DNA from: Janthinobacterium sp. LM6 | Lineage (GTDB): Bacteria; Pseudomonadota; Gammaproteobacteria; Burkholderiales; Burkholderiaceae_D | DNA: 64,000 nt | Assembly: GCF_002002885.1 (NCBI RefSeq) | Contig: NZ_CP019510.1 | Coordinates: 1,240,001-1,304,000 of the forward strand | Reading direction: 5' to 3' | In this document: positions 38,164 to 48,108 of the stretch, one piece after another | Numbering within the stretch: the stretch's first letter is position 1 | Layout of the letters: each line of letters starts with the position of its first letter | The notes under the pieces: model-generated | What the model was told of the DNA's origin: nothing | What the model saw: only the letters and a program-made list of their open reading frames with translations | Database searches by the model: none | Position numbers and translations under genes: made by a program

Positions 38164-38352
38164 TTATTGCGGCTTGTTGTCTTCGTCCGCCAGCGGATCT
38201 TCGAACGGGTCGGCGGCGGGGATCGTGTATTTCTCTTCGGCCCAGGCACCCAGGTCGATCTGCTTGCAGCGTTCCGAGCAGAAGGGGCGGAATTTGTTGG
38301 CTTCAGTCCATTCGACTTTGGCGGCACAGGTAGGGCAATTAACGACGGTCAT
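38164..38352 (-). CDS. yacG: DNA gyrase inhibitor YacG
   Basis: A 62-residue zinc protein starting [42 protein letters not shown], with the four zinc Cys at about 6, 9, 25 and 29 and an acidic tail ([13 protein letters not shown]). YacG binds GyrB and blocks DNA binding by gyrase. It lies after zapD and coaE as in many proteobacteria. A start 7 codons upstream exists but lacks homology. Confidence 0.93.
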   Translation of the reverse strand: MTVVNCPTCAAKVEWTEANKFRPFCSERCKQIDLGAWAEEKYTIPAADPFEDPLADEDNKPQ

Positions 38353-38373
38353 GATGGGGCAAATAAGTAACAA

Positions 38374-39129
38374 TTAAAAATTACAGAGCGTGAGCTCGAA
38401 CGGGACATCTTCTTCCAGCGGCTTGGGCTTCAAGTCGCCGCCCTGGGTGGTGAAGCGTACCCACAGCATATATTTATTGGCGGAAATTTCCGGGATGGCG
38501 CCGCTGCTTTCATCCAGGCTCAGGCGCAGCATCTGGTACACCTTGCCTTGCAGCATTTGCTGGTAGCTGCCGCCATTGGCGATCAGTTTAACGGGTCCGC
38601 CGGAATCGCGCAGCAGGCGTAAAACCAGGGCCAGTGCGTCGAACAGCGGGGCGAGCGGGGCGAACCAGGCATGGATATCGGTCAGGCGCTGTTCCGAGCT
38701 GCGTTTCTGCCAGGCAAAGTAGGACGGCAAGTCGAATTCGCAGGCGCCGCCCGGGATGATGGTGCGGCCGCGGATGCTCATCAGCCATTCATTGTCGCGG
38801 ATATTCTGGCCCGTCTTGCCTTGCGCCGCCACCAGGGCGCCGCTGACGCTGTCGAGTTCGCCGAGGATGGCATCGAGCGTTTCCGGTTCCACATTCGGAT
38901 TGCTGCGGTAGCCGAGCAGGCTTTGGCGCTGGCGCTCGAGTTCCTGCAGCAGGTCGGACTTCAGGTCGGCGCGGCCGGCCACTTCGAGCATATCGAAAAT
39001 AGTTGCCAAGGCAACATGGTGCTGCATTGCATGCTCTTGCTGGATGAAGAACTTGAATTTGTCGTACAGGTCTTCCAGCCGCAACAAGGTACGTATGCGT
39101 TCGTTGAAAGGGTATTCGTAGACAATCAA
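38374..39129 (-). CDS. zapD: Z-ring associated protein ZapD
   Basis: The 251-residue protein (DUF1342) bundles FtsZ filaments by binding the FtsZ C-terminal peptide. I place the start at a TTG ending at 39129, giving MIVYEYPFNERIRTLLRLEDLYDKF, the conserved beginning of the family, with AAGGGA upstream. The ATG-started frame 17 codons longer begins with unrelated residues. The rest (LDSVSGALVAAQGKTGQNIRDNEWLMSIRGRTIIPGGACEFDLPSYFAWQ, ending DVPFELTLCNF) is a full-length ZapD. It precedes yacG. Confidence 0.93.
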   Translation of the reverse strand: MIVYEYPFNERIRTLLRLEDLYDKFKFFIQQEHAMQHHVALATIFDMLEVAGRADLKSDLLQELERQRQSLLGYRSNPNVEPETLDAILGELDSVSGALVAAQGKTGQNIRDNEWLMSIRGRTIIPGGACEFDLPSYFAWQKRSSEQRLTDIHAWFAPLAPLFDALALVLRLLRDSGGPVKLIANGGSYQQMLQGKVYQMLRLSLDESSGAIPEISANKYMLWVRFTTQGGDLKPKPLEEDVPFELTLCNF

Positions 39130-39191
39130 AATAATTCCCTTAAGTAAGGACCTGCAAACAATCCCGTGATTTTGAACCAAGCGTCGACAAA

Positions 39192-39851
39192 TTACAAACG
39201 TTGCGGCCCGATTCCGGCCATTCTTTTTGAAAATGCCAGATATAAATCGTGCAACTGGGCAATCTGCGGCGCCAGGGCGGCCAAATCGCCATTATTGTCG
39301 ATCACATCGTCCGCCGCCGCCAGGCGCATGGCGCGCGTGGCCTGCGTGGCCATGATGGCTTTGACTTGTTCTTCCGACAAGCCATTGCGCGCCATCACGC
39401 GCGATACTTGCAGGCTTTCCAGGCAATCGATGACGAGAACCCGGTTGACCCGTTCCACCCAGCCGCCGGACTCGACGAGCAGGGGCACGGCAAAGATCAC
39501 GTAGCTGCCCGTCGCTTCGGCGGCCGCCGCCAGGGTCGCCTGGCGGATGCGCGGGTGCAGGATGGCTTCCAGTTTTGCCTTGGCGGCGGCGTCGGCAAAC
39601 ACGAGGTTGCGCATTTTTGTGCGGTCGAGTGCGCCGCGCGCATCGGCGTAGTCGGGGCCGAATTCCGCCACCAGGGCCGGCATGGCCGTGCCATTTGGCG
39701 CCGTCAGGCTGTGCGCGATCTGGTCCGTGTCGACGATAGAGGCGCCCAGCGCGGCGAACTGGTCGGCCACGGTGCTCTTGCCGCAACCGATGCCGCCGGT
39801 GAGACCCACGCTGAAATACGGTGCGTTATGTAGTTGCATGTGTTTTTCCAT
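39192..39851 (-). CDS. coaE: Dephospho-CoA kinase CoaE
   Basis: About 219 residues. It phosphorylates the ribose 3'-OH of dephospho-CoA, the last step of CoA synthesis. The P-loop is [11 protein letters not shown] (17-27), and further motifs are [10 protein letters not shown] and the lid HPRIRQA. The start may instead be the second ATG, four codons in; neither has a strong ribosome binding site. 19 bases after pilD, part of the pilC-pilD-coaE-zapD-yacG set. Confidence 0.95.
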   Translation of the reverse strand: MEKHMQLHNAPYFSVGLTGGIGCGKSTVADQFAALGASIVDTDQIAHSLTAPNGTAMPALVAEFGPDYADARGALDRTKMRNLVFADAAAKAKLEAILHPRIRQATLAAAAEATGSYVIFAVPLLVESGGWVERVNRVLVIDCLESLQVSRVMARNGLSEEQVKAIMATQATRAMRLAAADDVIDNNGDLAALAPQIAQLHDLYLAFSKRMAGIGPQRL

Positions 39852-39870
39852 AGGGGCAGTGTTGCGCGGG

Positions 39871-40740
39871 TCAGCTGGTCAGGCCCAGCGTGAGGCGCGA
39901 CAGGGGCGTGCCGTACAGCAGTGCGATCAGGCCTGCCGCCGCCAGGTAGGGGCCGAACGGAATCGGTTTGTCGCGCCCCCGCTTGGCGAAGACGATCAGG
40001 CCGATGCCGACCACGGCGCCGACCAGCGATGACAATAAGATGATCGTCGGCAGCATGGTCCAGCCCAGCCACGCACCGAGCGCCGCCAGCAATTTGAAGT
40101 CACCATAGCCCATTCCCTCCTTGCCTGTCGCCAGCTTGAAGGCCCAGTACACGGCCCACAGGGCCAGGTAGCCGGCGGCCGCGCCGATGACGGCGTCTTG
40201 CAGGGGCACAAAAGTACCGTTGATATTGATCAGCAAGCCGGCCCACAGCAGGGGGAAGGTGAGGTCGTCGGGCAGCATTTGCGTATCGGCGTCGATGAAG
40301 GTCATGGCGATCAGCAGCCAGGCAAACACGAGCGTGGCCAGGCCCGTCCAGCCGCTGCCGAAGTGCCAGACCAGGAGGGCCGACAGCGCGCCCGTCAGCA
40401 GCTCGACCAGCGGATAGCGCACGGAGATGGGCGCTTGGCAGGCGCTGCATTTGCCGCGCAGCAGCAGGTAGCTGACGACGGGAATGTTTTCCATGGCCGT
40501 GATGCGGTGGCCGCAAGCGGTGCAGTTCGAGTGCGGCAGCATCAGGTTGTAGCGGTCCGTGTGCGGCAAGGGCAAGCCGCTTTCTTCCGCCACATAATTA
40601 TCGGATTCGCGCTGCATCATTTTCGGCACGCGGTGGATCACCACGTTGAGGAAGCTGCCGACGATCAGGCCGAACAGGGCGGCAACGAGGGTGACGGGCA
40701 GATTGCCGGGCGCGGCGAACAGCAGGGTATCTTGCAGCAT
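39871..40740 (-). CDS. pilD: Prepilin peptidase / N-methyltransferase PilD
   Basis: A 289-residue inner-membrane aspartic protease that cleaves and N-methylates type IV prepilins and type II secretion pseudopilins. Start chosen at [16 protein letters not shown]; the frame is open 32 codons further upstream. It has the two zinc CxxC pairs (Cys73/76 and Cys98/101), the cytoplasmic SAM region, and catalytic Asp residues in [15 protein letters not shown] and [10 protein letters not shown]. About eight helices. Lies after pilC. Confidence 0.95.
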   Translation of the reverse strand: MLQDTLLFAAPGNLPVTLVAALFGLIVGSFLNVVIHRVPKMMQRESDNYVAEESGLPLPHTDRYNLMLPHSNCTACGHRITAMENIPVVSYLLLRGKCSACQAPISVRYPLVELLTGALSALLVWHFGSGWTGLATLVFAWLLIAMTFIDADTQMLPDDLTFPLLWAGLLININGTFVPLQDAVIGAAAGYLALWAVYWAFKLATGKEGMGYGDFKLLAALGAWLGWTMLPTIILLSSLVGAVVGIGLIVFAKRGRDKPIPFGPYLAAAGLIALLYGTPLSRLTLGLTS

Positions 40741-40846
40741 GGTGAACTTGTCTGAGGTGATGAATGTTGCCGCGCAAACATTGCCTGGCACTGCCGCAGT
40801 GTAAAACATCTGCCAGCGCATGGGGACGTTTTGCACAGGTGAATGG

Positions 40847-42043
40847 TCAAATCACGGCCCCCAGCTTGAAAATCGGCAAATACAGGGCGATCACGAGGGA
40901 ACCGACGAGTATGCCAAGCACCACCATCAGTGCCGGTTCCAGCAGCGTGGAAAGGGTGGCGACCATAGCGTCGATGTCCGCCTCGATGATATCGGCCGCG
41001 CGCGACAGCATGGCGTCGAGCGCGCCGGACTCTTCGCCGATCAGGGTCAGCTGCGTCAGCAAGGGGGGAAACACGCCGCTGTGTTCCATGGCCAGGGCCA
41101 GGCTGCCGCCGGCGCGGATTTCGCGTTCGATGCGCGTTGTCGCTTCCTGGTACAGCGCGTGGCCGGAGGCGGCGCCCACCAGGCCGAGCGAGTCGAGCAG
41201 CGGTACGCCGGCGGCGAACATGGCGGCCAAGGTGCGCGTCCAGCGGGCGATTGCCGCCTTGCGCAAGAGGGGACCGAACACGGGCAGGTGCAGCGCCCGC
41301 AGTTGCGTGTTGCGCCGCCACGCGGGAGAGCGGCGCCAGGCCAGGTGCAACAGCACGCAAGCCAGCACGAGCACCGCCAGCAAGGCCAGCCAGTAGCGGA
41401 CAACAAAGGCGGACACGCCCATGACGAGCAGGGTGGGCAGCGGCAACGGCGCGCCGAAGCTGTCGAAGACCTGGCGGAAAGCGGGCACGACCACGCTCAT
41501 GATGATGGCCGTGACGACGATGGCGACGAGCACGATGGCCAGCGGATACATCAGCGCGCCGCGCACCTTCCGCCGCAGGGCGATGGCCTTTTCCTGGTGC
41601 GTGGCCAGGCGCGCCAGCAAGTCTTGCACGATGCCGGCCTGTTCGCCTGCCGCCAGCAGGTTGCAATACAGTTCGTCAAACAGCAGCGGGAACTGGCGGA
41701 ACGCCTGTTGCAGGCTGCTGCCCGCCTCGATATCGTGGCGCAAGTCGCGCATTAGCGCCGTGATCGCGGGCTTGGCATGGCCCTTGCCGGCGATGTCGAA
41801 GGCGTGCAGCAGCGGCACGCCGGCCGCCATCATGGTCGACAGCTGGCGCGTAAACAGCGCGATATCCTTGCGCGTGATTGCCTTGCCGGGTACGCTGCCC
41901 GCAGCCTGCACCCGGGTGGCCAGGATGCCCTGGCTTCTCAATGCGGCCTTGGCAGCGCAGGCGTCGGCGGCGCGCAAGACGCCGTCGACCGGCTTGCCAT
42001 GGCGGTCCGTGCCCTTCCACGCAAAGCGCCGCTCGGCCGCCAT
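40847..42043 (-). CDS. pilC: Type IV pilus inner-membrane platform protein PilC
   Basis: A 398-residue GspF-family protein with two similar cytoplasmic domains and three membrane helices; it couples the PilB and PilT ATPases to pilus assembly. Family blocks: FTRQLSTMMAAGVPLLHAFDIAG, LFDELYCNLLAAGEQAGIVQDLLARLA, WTRTLAAMFAAGVPLLDSL and MEHSGVFPPLLTQLTLIGEESGALDAML. I start at the ATG ending at 42043, with AGGAGG 6 bases ahead. The usual upstream pilB is absent here; an MFS gene lies in that place. Confidence 0.95.
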   Translation of the reverse strand: MAAERRFAWKGTDRHGKPVDGVLRAADACAAKAALRSQGILATRVQAAGSVPGKAITRKDIALFTRQLSTMMAAGVPLLHAFDIAGKGHAKPAITALMRDLRHDIEAGSSLQQAFRQFPLLFDELYCNLLAAGEQAGIVQDLLARLATHQEKAIALRRKVRGALMYPLAIVLVAIVVTAIIMSVVVPAFRQVFDSFGAPLPLPTLLVMGVSAFVVRYWLALLAVLVLACVLLHLAWRRSPAWRRNTQLRALHLPVFGPLLRKAAIARWTRTLAAMFAAGVPLLDSLGLVGAASGHALYQEATTRIEREIRAGGSLALAMEHSGVFPPLLTQLTLIGEESGALDAMLSRAADIIEADIDAMVATLSTLLEPALMVVLGILVGSLVIALYLPIFKLGAVI

Positions 42044-42116
42044 GTGCACCTCCTGCCATCACGATAGCAGCGTCAGGCAAAAGTACCAGCGGCGCTGGCG
42101 GCAAGCTTGATGTGGC

Positions 42117-43589
42117 TCAGCCTTTCGTAGTTTGCACTTCCGTCTGCACAACGGCCTGGGCCTTGACGTCGGCCGCATCCTCCTCGTCGCTGTCCGTGCC
42201 CTTGCTGATGCTTTCGCCATCGTCACGGCGCAAGGTCCAGAAGGTCAGCGAAGACAGCACCGTCAGGGCGGCCAGGGTGAGGAAGGCGTGGTGCAGGGCC
42301 GTGCTGAGCATGGCGCGGTCCGACTGCGGCATGTCGCCCAGGTACCAGCCCGTGATCAGCGAACCGAAGGCGAGGCCAAAGCTCATCGACAGTTGCTGCA
42401 TCGAGCTGGCGATAGTGCTGGCCATGCTCGAATCGTTCTTGTCGACGTCGGCATACGCGATGGTATTCATGCTGGAAAATTGCAGCGAATTGAAAAAGCC
42501 CATGCATAGGCTGATGACGACGATGACGTACAGGGACGTGCCCGCGTTCACCTGCGAAAACATGGCGATGGTCACGCCGATCAGCACGGTGTTGACGATC
42601 AGTACCTGACGGTAGCCGAAGCGGGCCAGTACGCGCGCGGAAATGAATTTCATGCCCATGGCGGCAGCGGCCGACGGCATCATCAGCAAGCCCGATTGCC
42701 AGGCGGGTAAGCCCAGGCCCAGCTGGTACAGCAGCGGCAACAGGAAGGGCAGGCCGCCCACGCCCAGGCGCGTGACGAAGCCGCCCACCACGGAAACGCG
42801 GAAGGTGCGGATCTTGAACAGGGTCAGGCGCAGCAGCGGATGCAGCACTTCGCTCGAATGCCAGACATACGCGGCCAGCAGGCTGATGGAGATGAACAGC
42901 AGCACGGCAAACGAGGTGCCGTCGATGCGGTGTTCGCCAAAAATTTCCAGCAACCATGACAGCAGCGCGATGCCCGTGCCGAACAACACCAGGCCGATCA
43001 GGTCCAGCGGACGGGGCTTGTCGCCGTAATAGTCGGGCATGTAGCGGTGCGCCAGATACAGCGCCACCAGGCCGACAGGCACGTTGACGAAGAAAATCTC
43101 GCGCCACGACAGCCAGTGCACGATCAGCCCGCCGACCGTGGGTCCCAGCAGGGGGCCGATCAGGGCGGGAATGATGACGAAATTCATGGCCGCCAGCAGT
43201 TGCGACTTGGGAAAGGTGCGGATGATGGTCAGTCGGCCCACCGGCATCATCATGGCCGCGCCCACCCCTTGCAGCAGGCGCGCGGCCACCAGCATGGGCG
43301 CATTCACGGACAGGCCGCACAGGATGGAGGCGATGGTAAAGATGGCGACGGCGGCGGAAAACACGCGCCGCGTGCCGAAGCGGTCGGCCATCCAGCCGCT
43401 GATGGGAATGCACACGGCCAGGCTCAGGATATAACTGGTGACGACGGCCTTCAGGCTCAGCGGCGTCACGTTGAGGCTGGCGGCCATGGCGGGAATGGCG
43501 GTGTTGACGATGGTGGAGTCGAGTTGCTCCATGAACAAGGCGGTGGCGACCACCCAGGGAAGGTAGCTTTTAATCGGGGAACTGGTCAT
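42117..43589 (-). CDS. MFS multidrug efflux protein, EmrB/QacA (DHA2) type
   Basis: A 490-residue inner-membrane transporter with 14 helices. The opening LPWVVATALFMEQLDSTIVNTAIPAMAASLNV carries the DHA2 motif D-x-T-I-V-N-x-A, and the GWMADRFGTRRVF loop is MFS motif A. DHA2 pumps export drugs and other hydrophobic compounds by proton antiport. No membrane-fusion partner (EmrA) or TolC is adjacent. It precedes pilC on the same strand, 73 bases away. C-terminal tail is acidic and repetitive (SDEEDAADVKAQAVVQTEVQTTK). Confidence 0.92.
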   Translation of the reverse strand: MTSSPIKSYLPWVVATALFMEQLDSTIVNTAIPAMAASLNVTPLSLKAVVTSYILSLAVCIPISGWMADRFGTRRVFSAAVAIFTIASILCGLSVNAPMLVAARLLQGVGAAMMMPVGRLTIIRTFPKSQLLAAMNFVIIPALIGPLLGPTVGGLIVHWLSWREIFFVNVPVGLVALYLAHRYMPDYYGDKPRPLDLIGLVLFGTGIALLSWLLEIFGEHRIDGTSFAVLLFISISLLAAYVWHSSEVLHPLLRLTLFKIRTFRVSVVGGFVTRLGVGGLPFLLPLLYQLGLGLPAWQSGLLMMPSAAAAMGMKFISARVLARFGYRQVLIVNTVLIGVTIAMFSQVNAGTSLYVIVVISLCMGFFNSLQFSSMNTIAYADVDKNDSSMASTIASSMQQLSMSFGLAFGSLITGWYLGDMPQSDRAMLSTALHHAFLTLAALTVLSSLTFWTLRRDDGESISKGTDSDEEDAADVKAQAVVQTEVQTTKG

Positions 43590-43793
43590 GGATGTGCCTG
43601 AGGAGGAGAAACGGAGCCGACAGTACGATGAATTGTCACATAAATGGCGTCCGCGTGCCTCCCGCGCCCGTCATTCTGGCAGCGTGCCGGGGGCATCGTC
43701 CATGGAACATTTGTTCTATGGCAATAGATTTCGGACAAGGCTAGCATGTGTTTTCTGGCAGCTCCGGCCTCTTTTCCTCGAAAGTCACACCAC

Positions 43794-44948
43794 ATGAAAA
43801 ACGCATTTACGTTCCTTGTCCTGGGCGCGGCCCTGTCCGCATGCGGTGGCGGCAGCGATGGCGGCACGCCGGCAGCACCCGTTACACCGCCCGTCGTGGT
43901 CACGCCTCCCGTCGTGCCCGCCGACAGCGTGACGGTGGCGTCAGATGCCGTGGCCAAGGAGGCTGGCTTGAGCGTCATTGCCGGCGCCAGCGCCGATGAA
44001 AGCGTGTATGACGTGGCTGCCTATATAGGCGACACCTGGCGCATCACGTTCGACAGCGTCAAGAAAACCTATGCCATCCGCGTGCTGTCGACGCAGTTCG
44101 GCTTGAACGACCGCAGCGGCACGTTTACCGCGTCCACCAGCGGCAATCTCACCACCTACACGGCAACGGATTTCAGCGTCACCGTCGATGCGCGCACGCG
44201 TCTTCTGTCGGGCAATATCAAATTGGGTAGCATGGTCTCGACCGTCAGCGGCACCGGCTATGCCGCCACCGATGTGGCCAAGCTGGCCGGCAACTATATC
44301 TTCCTGGGCGCCATGCGGAATGCCTCGAATGGTGGCGACCGCTTCAATCCGAAGGGCAGCCTCAAGGTAGCGGCCGATGGCAGCGCGCAACTGTGCAATG
44401 GCGGCGTGTTCAATGCGCAAGGCGTGTGCTCGCCAGTATCGCCGCAGCTGGAAGCGGAAAATGCCAGCCTGACCCTGGTCAAGGATGCGAAGACCGGTTT
44501 GCTCGTCGCCCGCCAGGGCCAGCAGGATTTCGGCATTGTCCACGTGCATGCCGGCGACCGGGGGCTGGCGCTGTTCATCGACCGCTACAGCCGCAACCAG
44601 CAGAACGTGTTGCGCGTGGGCACCATCGTGGCGGCCAAACAACAGAAGATCGGTACCGAAATCGCCGGCAGCTACGCCTGCTCGGCGCCGGGCATCAGCG
44701 CGAACATCGTCGTTGCCGGCAGCACCGCCACCCTGACGAATAACACGACGGGTAAGACGCACGCGGAAACCATCACCGTCAACAAGCTGGGCCTGGGCGC
44801 GCAAGCCGTCGATTTCGATGGCATCGCCGTGTTCAAGGACCCGGCCGATGTGCCGGCAGATTACTCGATGTTCATGCCCGTGTCATCGAGCATGGCGGTC
44901 GAGTTTTCGACCGACCGCTCGTACATGGGCGTGTGCCTGAAAAAGTAA
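43794..44948 (+). CDS. Lipoprotein of unknown function
   Basis: Start at MKNAFTFLVLGAALSACGGGSDGGTP: a lipoprotein signal peptide with lipobox LSAC followed by a Gly/Ser/Pro/Val-rich linker. The 384-residue product is otherwise beta-rich (ITFDSVKKTYAIRVLSTQFGLNDRSGTFTASTSGNLTTYTATDFSVTVDARTRLLSGNIK) with repeated short strands, and has two Cys pairs that may be disulfide-bonded. I cannot assign a family. It is divergent from the MFS gene and converges on cbiP with only three bases between their stops. Confidence 0.75.
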   Translation: MKNAFTFLVLGAALSACGGGSDGGTPAAPVTPPVVVTPPVVPADSVTVASDAVAKEAGLSVIAGASADESVYDVAAYIGDTWRITFDSVKKTYAIRVLSTQFGLNDRSGTFTASTSGNLTTYTATDFSVTVDARTRLLSGNIKLGSMVSTVSGTGYAATDVAKLAGNYIFLGAMRNASNGGDRFNPKGSLKVAADGSAQLCNGGVFNAQGVCSPVSPQLEAENASLTLVKDAKTGLLVARQGQQDFGIVHVHAGDRGLALFIDRYSRNQQNVLRVGTIVAAKQQKIGTEIAGSYACSAPGISANIVVAGSTATLTNNTTGKTHAETITVNKLGLGAQAVDFDGIAVFKDPADVPADYSMFMPVSSSMAVEFSTDRSYMGVCLKK

Positions 44949-44951
44949 TCG

Positions 44952-46406
44952 CTAGCGCTTGATGCGATCCAGGGCCGCCAGCAGCGGGATGGCCGCATCG
45001 GCGATGCGTTCGAGGCTGGCCTCGCGCAGGGCGGCGGTGTCCACCGCGTGGCCGGAGTCCAGCCCCGCCCAGCGAAGCAGTGCCGAACACGCGGCGGGCG
45101 TGTCGAACATGCCGTGCAAATAGCTGCCGAGGATTTGCCCGTCGCCCGATACCGCCCCTTCCGGACGGCCGTCGATGACAAAGGCCGGTTGCGCCAGCGC
45201 CGCGCCATGCGAGACGCCCATGTGGATTTCATAGCCTGCCACGGGTGCGTTTTCCGCACCGGCGAAGGCGCAGTGACCCTGCACCTGTTCCAGCCGCTTG
45301 TCGCTCGTCAGCTCCGTCACCATGTCGAGCAAGCCCAGTGCCTTTGACTCTCCCGCCACGCCTTCCACGCCCAGCGGATCGCACACGCTTTGCCCCAGCA
45401 TCTGGAAGCCGCCGCAGATGCCGAGCACCTTGCCGCCATAGCGCAGGTGTCTGGCCAGGTAGGCGGGCCAGCCTTGCTGCTGCAGCCAGGCCAGGTCGCC
45501 GCGCGTGTTCTTGCTGCCTGGCAGGATCACCAGGTCGGCCGCAGGAATCGGCTGCCCCTGCTGGATGAATTGCAGGTCGATATCGGGGTGGGCGCGAAGC
45601 GCGTCGAGATCCGTGTGGTTGCTGATGCGCGGCAGTTGCGGCACCACCACCTTGAAGGCGCCGCGTTCGGCCTGCATCGCTTCGACGGCGTCTTCCGCAT
45701 CGAGGAACAGGCCTTGCAGGTAGGGCAGCACGGCCAGCACGGGTTTGCCCGTCTGCTGTTCCAGCCACTCGATGCCCGGTTGTAGCAGCGAGATGTCGCC
45801 GCGAAAGCGGTTGATGACGAAGCCAAGGATGCGCGCCCGTTCGCTGTCGGACAGGCACGCGAGGGTACCGATGATGTGCGCGAAGACGCCGCCACGGTCG
45901 ATGTCGGCCACCAGGATCACGGGGCAGTCGACGGCTTCCGCAAAGCCCATGTTGGCGATGTCGCGCGCGCGCAGGTTGACTTCGGCGGGACTGCCCGCGC
46001 CTTCGACGACGACGGCGTCGTACTGCCGGCGCAGTCGCGCGTAGGATTCGAGCACGGCGCCCATGGCGATGCTCTTGTATTGCTGGTAGTCGCGCGCATC
46101 CATCTCGGCGCGCACCTTGCCGTGGATGATCACTTGCGCGCCCGTGTTCGACGACGGTTTCAATAGCACCGGATTCATGTCCGTATGCGGCGCGATGCCG
46201 CAGGCCAGCGCCTGCAAGGCTTGCGCGCGCCCGATCTCGCCGCCATCGCTCGTCACCGCGCTATTCAATGCCATGTTTTGCGGCTTGAACGGCGCTACCG
46301 TCACGCCACGGCGTTTCAAAAGGCGGCACAGCGCTGCGACGACGGTGCTCTTGCCCGCATCCGACGTCGTGCCTTGCACCATCAGGGCGGGGAAGGGACT
46401 CTTCAT
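44952..46406 (-). CDS. cbiP: Cobyric acid synthase CbiP (CobQ)
   Basis: The 484-residue enzyme amidates four carboxylates of adenosyl-cobyrinic acid a,c-diamide. The N-terminal ATPase domain opens [22 protein letters not shown], and the C-terminal glutaminase domain has the triad Cys in [12 protein letters not shown] and His in GSYLHGMFD. Start ATG ends at 46406 and overlaps the stop of the upstream BtuF-like gene. It is the last gene of the cobalamin operon. Confidence 0.95.
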   Translation of the reverse strand: MKSPFPALMVQGTTSDAGKSTVVAALCRLLKRRGVTVAPFKPQNMALNSAVTSDGGEIGRAQALQALACGIAPHTDMNPVLLKPSSNTGAQVIIHGKVRAEMDARDYQQYKSIAMGAVLESYARLRRQYDAVVVEGAGSPAEVNLRARDIANMGFAEAVDCPVILVADIDRGGVFAHIIGTLACLSDSERARILGFVINRFRGDISLLQPGIEWLEQQTGKPVLAVLPYLQGLFLDAEDAVEAMQAERGAFKVVVPQLPRISNHTDLDALRAHPDIDLQFIQQGQPIPAADLVILPGSKNTRGDLAWLQQQGWPAYLARHLRYGGKVLGICGGFQMLGQSVCDPLGVEGVAGESKALGLLDMVTELTSDKRLEQVQGHCAFAGAENAPVAGYEIHMGVSHGAALAQPAFVIDGRPEGAVSGDGQILGSYLHGMFDTPAACSALLRWAGLDSGHAVDTAALREASLERIADAAIPLLAALDRIKR

Positions 46407-47212
46407 GCCTGCCGCTCTTTCTGATTCTCCTGCCACTGCGCGATGATGTTGCTGATCTGGCGCAAGCCTTGCGTGATGGCGGCCGGACCGGGCGAAAGAA
46501 TGTCGGGCGACTTGATCTCGAACAGCATGTCATTGCGTACGGCGGGAATCGCATCCCAGCCCGGGCGTGCCGTCAGCTGCACCGGCTGGAACTTCTTGCC
46601 GCACCAGCTGGCGATGATGATGTCGGGCGCGCGCCGCACCACCTCCTGTGGATCGGCGATGATGCGCTCTTTCGCGCCAGGATGGGCGGACAATTCCGGG
46701 AAGGCGTCCGTGCCGCCGGCGATGTCGATCAATTCGGCCGCCCAGCCGGTACCGCTCATCAGGGGATCGTTCCACTCTTCAAAGTAAATCACGGGTTTGC
46801 GCGTCCAGGCCGCGGCGCGAGCCCGGGCGGCGGCGATGTCCGCGCGCAGGCTGGCGATCAGCACGTTGCCCGCTTCCTCGCGCCGCACCAGCGCGGCCAG
46901 CACGCCGATCATGCGCAGGATGCCGTCCACCGTGCGCTGGTTGAACTGGTGTACTTCGACACCGGCCTTGACCAGGTCGCGGCAAATGTCCGCCTGCATG
47001 TCGCAAAAGCCGATTACGAGGTCGGGTTTCACTGCCAGGATGCGTTCCAGGTTCGTGGATGAAAAACCGCTGATCCTGGTTTTTTCCTCGCGCGCCCGTG
47101 GTGGGCGCACGGTAAAGCCGGAAATGCCCGCTATGACGTCTTCGGCACCCAGCGCATACAGCGTTTCCACGGCTTCCGTCGACAAACAGGCGATGCGCTG
47201 GTAGTGGCTCAT
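46403..47212 (-). CDS. Cobalamin-binding BtuF-like protein without signal peptide
   Basis: About 269 residues starting [33 protein letters not shown]. It has the type III periplasmic binding fold of BtuF/FhuD ([54 protein letters not shown]) but no signal peptide from this or the longer frame. It may therefore stay in the cytoplasm, or its N-terminus may be misjudged. The overlap of four bases with both neighbours makes the start at 47212 likely. It is a paralogue of the adjacent btuF and may bind a corrinoid intermediate. Confidence 0.82.
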   Translation of the reverse strand: MSHYQRIACLSTEAVETLYALGAEDVIAGISGFTVRPPRAREEKTRISGFSSTNLERILAVKPDLVIGFCDMQADICRDLVKAGVEVHQFNQRTVDGILRMIGVLAALVRREEAGNVLIASLRADIAAARARAAAWTRKPVIYFEEWNDPLMSGTGWAAELIDIAGGTDAFPELSAHPGAKERIIADPQEVVRRAPDIIIASWCGKKFQPVQLTARPGWDAIPAVRNDMLFEIKSPDILSPGPAAITQGLRQISNIIAQWQENQKERQA

Positions 47213-48108
47213 GGTGCGGACTTGGCGCGGCGCTGGCGGGCCGTTTCCAGCTGTTCGCACATGGCGACCGTGCCTTCGATCATGCGCGGCCCGGCGCGGT
47301 TCAGCAGGTCGCCATTCAGGCGGAACAGATTATTCTTGCGCACGGCCGTCATCGACGGGAAGGCGCGCCACATGGCCAGGCCGCCTTCGCTGCGCGCATC
47401 GCTTTTTTCGCTGGTGCCGAAGATGACTTCCGGGTCTTCCTGCAGCACGCCTTCCGGCGTGACGACGGGCGCCACCACCTTCATCGCGGCAAAGACATTT
47501 TGCGCGCCGCACACGCGCATGGAGTCGCTGATGATGCTCGCGCCGCTCAAGGTATATAGAGGCTTGTCCCACACCTGATAAAACACGCGCACGGGCGGAC
47601 GCTGCGCGTATTGCGCCGTCAAGCTGGCCAGTTTGGCGCGCAGCTGGGCGGCGGCCGGTTTGGCGGTTTTTTCCGTTCCCATCAGCTGGCCCAGGCGCTC
47701 CATGCTGTCGGGGATGTCGGCCAGCTTGCGCGGTTCGCTGTGATAAATCGGCACCTTCAGCTGGCGCAGCATGGCGATCTGGCGCTCGGCGCTGCCATGC
47801 ATCCACACGACGATCAGGTCCGGCTTCAGGGCGATGATGCGCTCCATGTCGTACTGGCGGTTGTCGCCCACTTGCGTGATCTGCTTTGCCGCTTCCGGGA
47901 AGTCGCTGTAGCTGACGACACCGGCGATCCTGTCGCCGCCACCGGCTGCGAACAGCAGTTCCGTCACGTGCGGCGCCAGCGCCAGGATGCGCTGCGCCGG
48001 TTTTGCCACGGTGACGGTATTGCCGTCGTCGTCGCGCACGGTGATGGCGGCGTGTGTTTGCAGCGAGACCAGTCCGGCCAGCAGCAGTGCTGTTTTCAAG
48101 TGGTTCAT
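47209..48108 (-). CDS. btuF: Cobalamin ABC transporter substrate-binding protein BtuF
   Basis: A 299-residue periplasmic protein with signal peptide [20 protein letters not shown], then the BtuF fold: AQRILALAPHVTELLFAAGGGDRIAGVVSYSDFPEAAKQI and RIIALKPDLIVVWMHGS. It hands vitamin B12 to BtuC/BtuD, encoded upstream in the same operon. The start was placed at MNHLK (GGAAG ahead), four bases inside the cobD stop; the long open frame upstream is a shadow of cobD. Confidence 0.93.
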   Translation of the reverse strand: MNHLKTALLLAGLVSLQTHAAITVRDDDGNTVTVAKPAQRILALAPHVTELLFAAGGGDRIAGVVSYSDFPEAAKQITQVGDNRQYDMERIIALKPDLIVVWMHGSAERQIAMLRQLKVPIYHSEPRKLADIPDSMERLGQLMGTEKTAKPAAAQLRAKLASLTAQYAQRPPVRVFYQVWDKPLYTLSGASIISDSMRVCGAQNVFAAMKVVAPVVTPEGVLQEDPEVIFGTSEKSDARSEGGLAMWRAFPSMTAVRKNNLFRLNGDLLNRAGPRMIEGTVAMCEQLETARQRRAKSAP

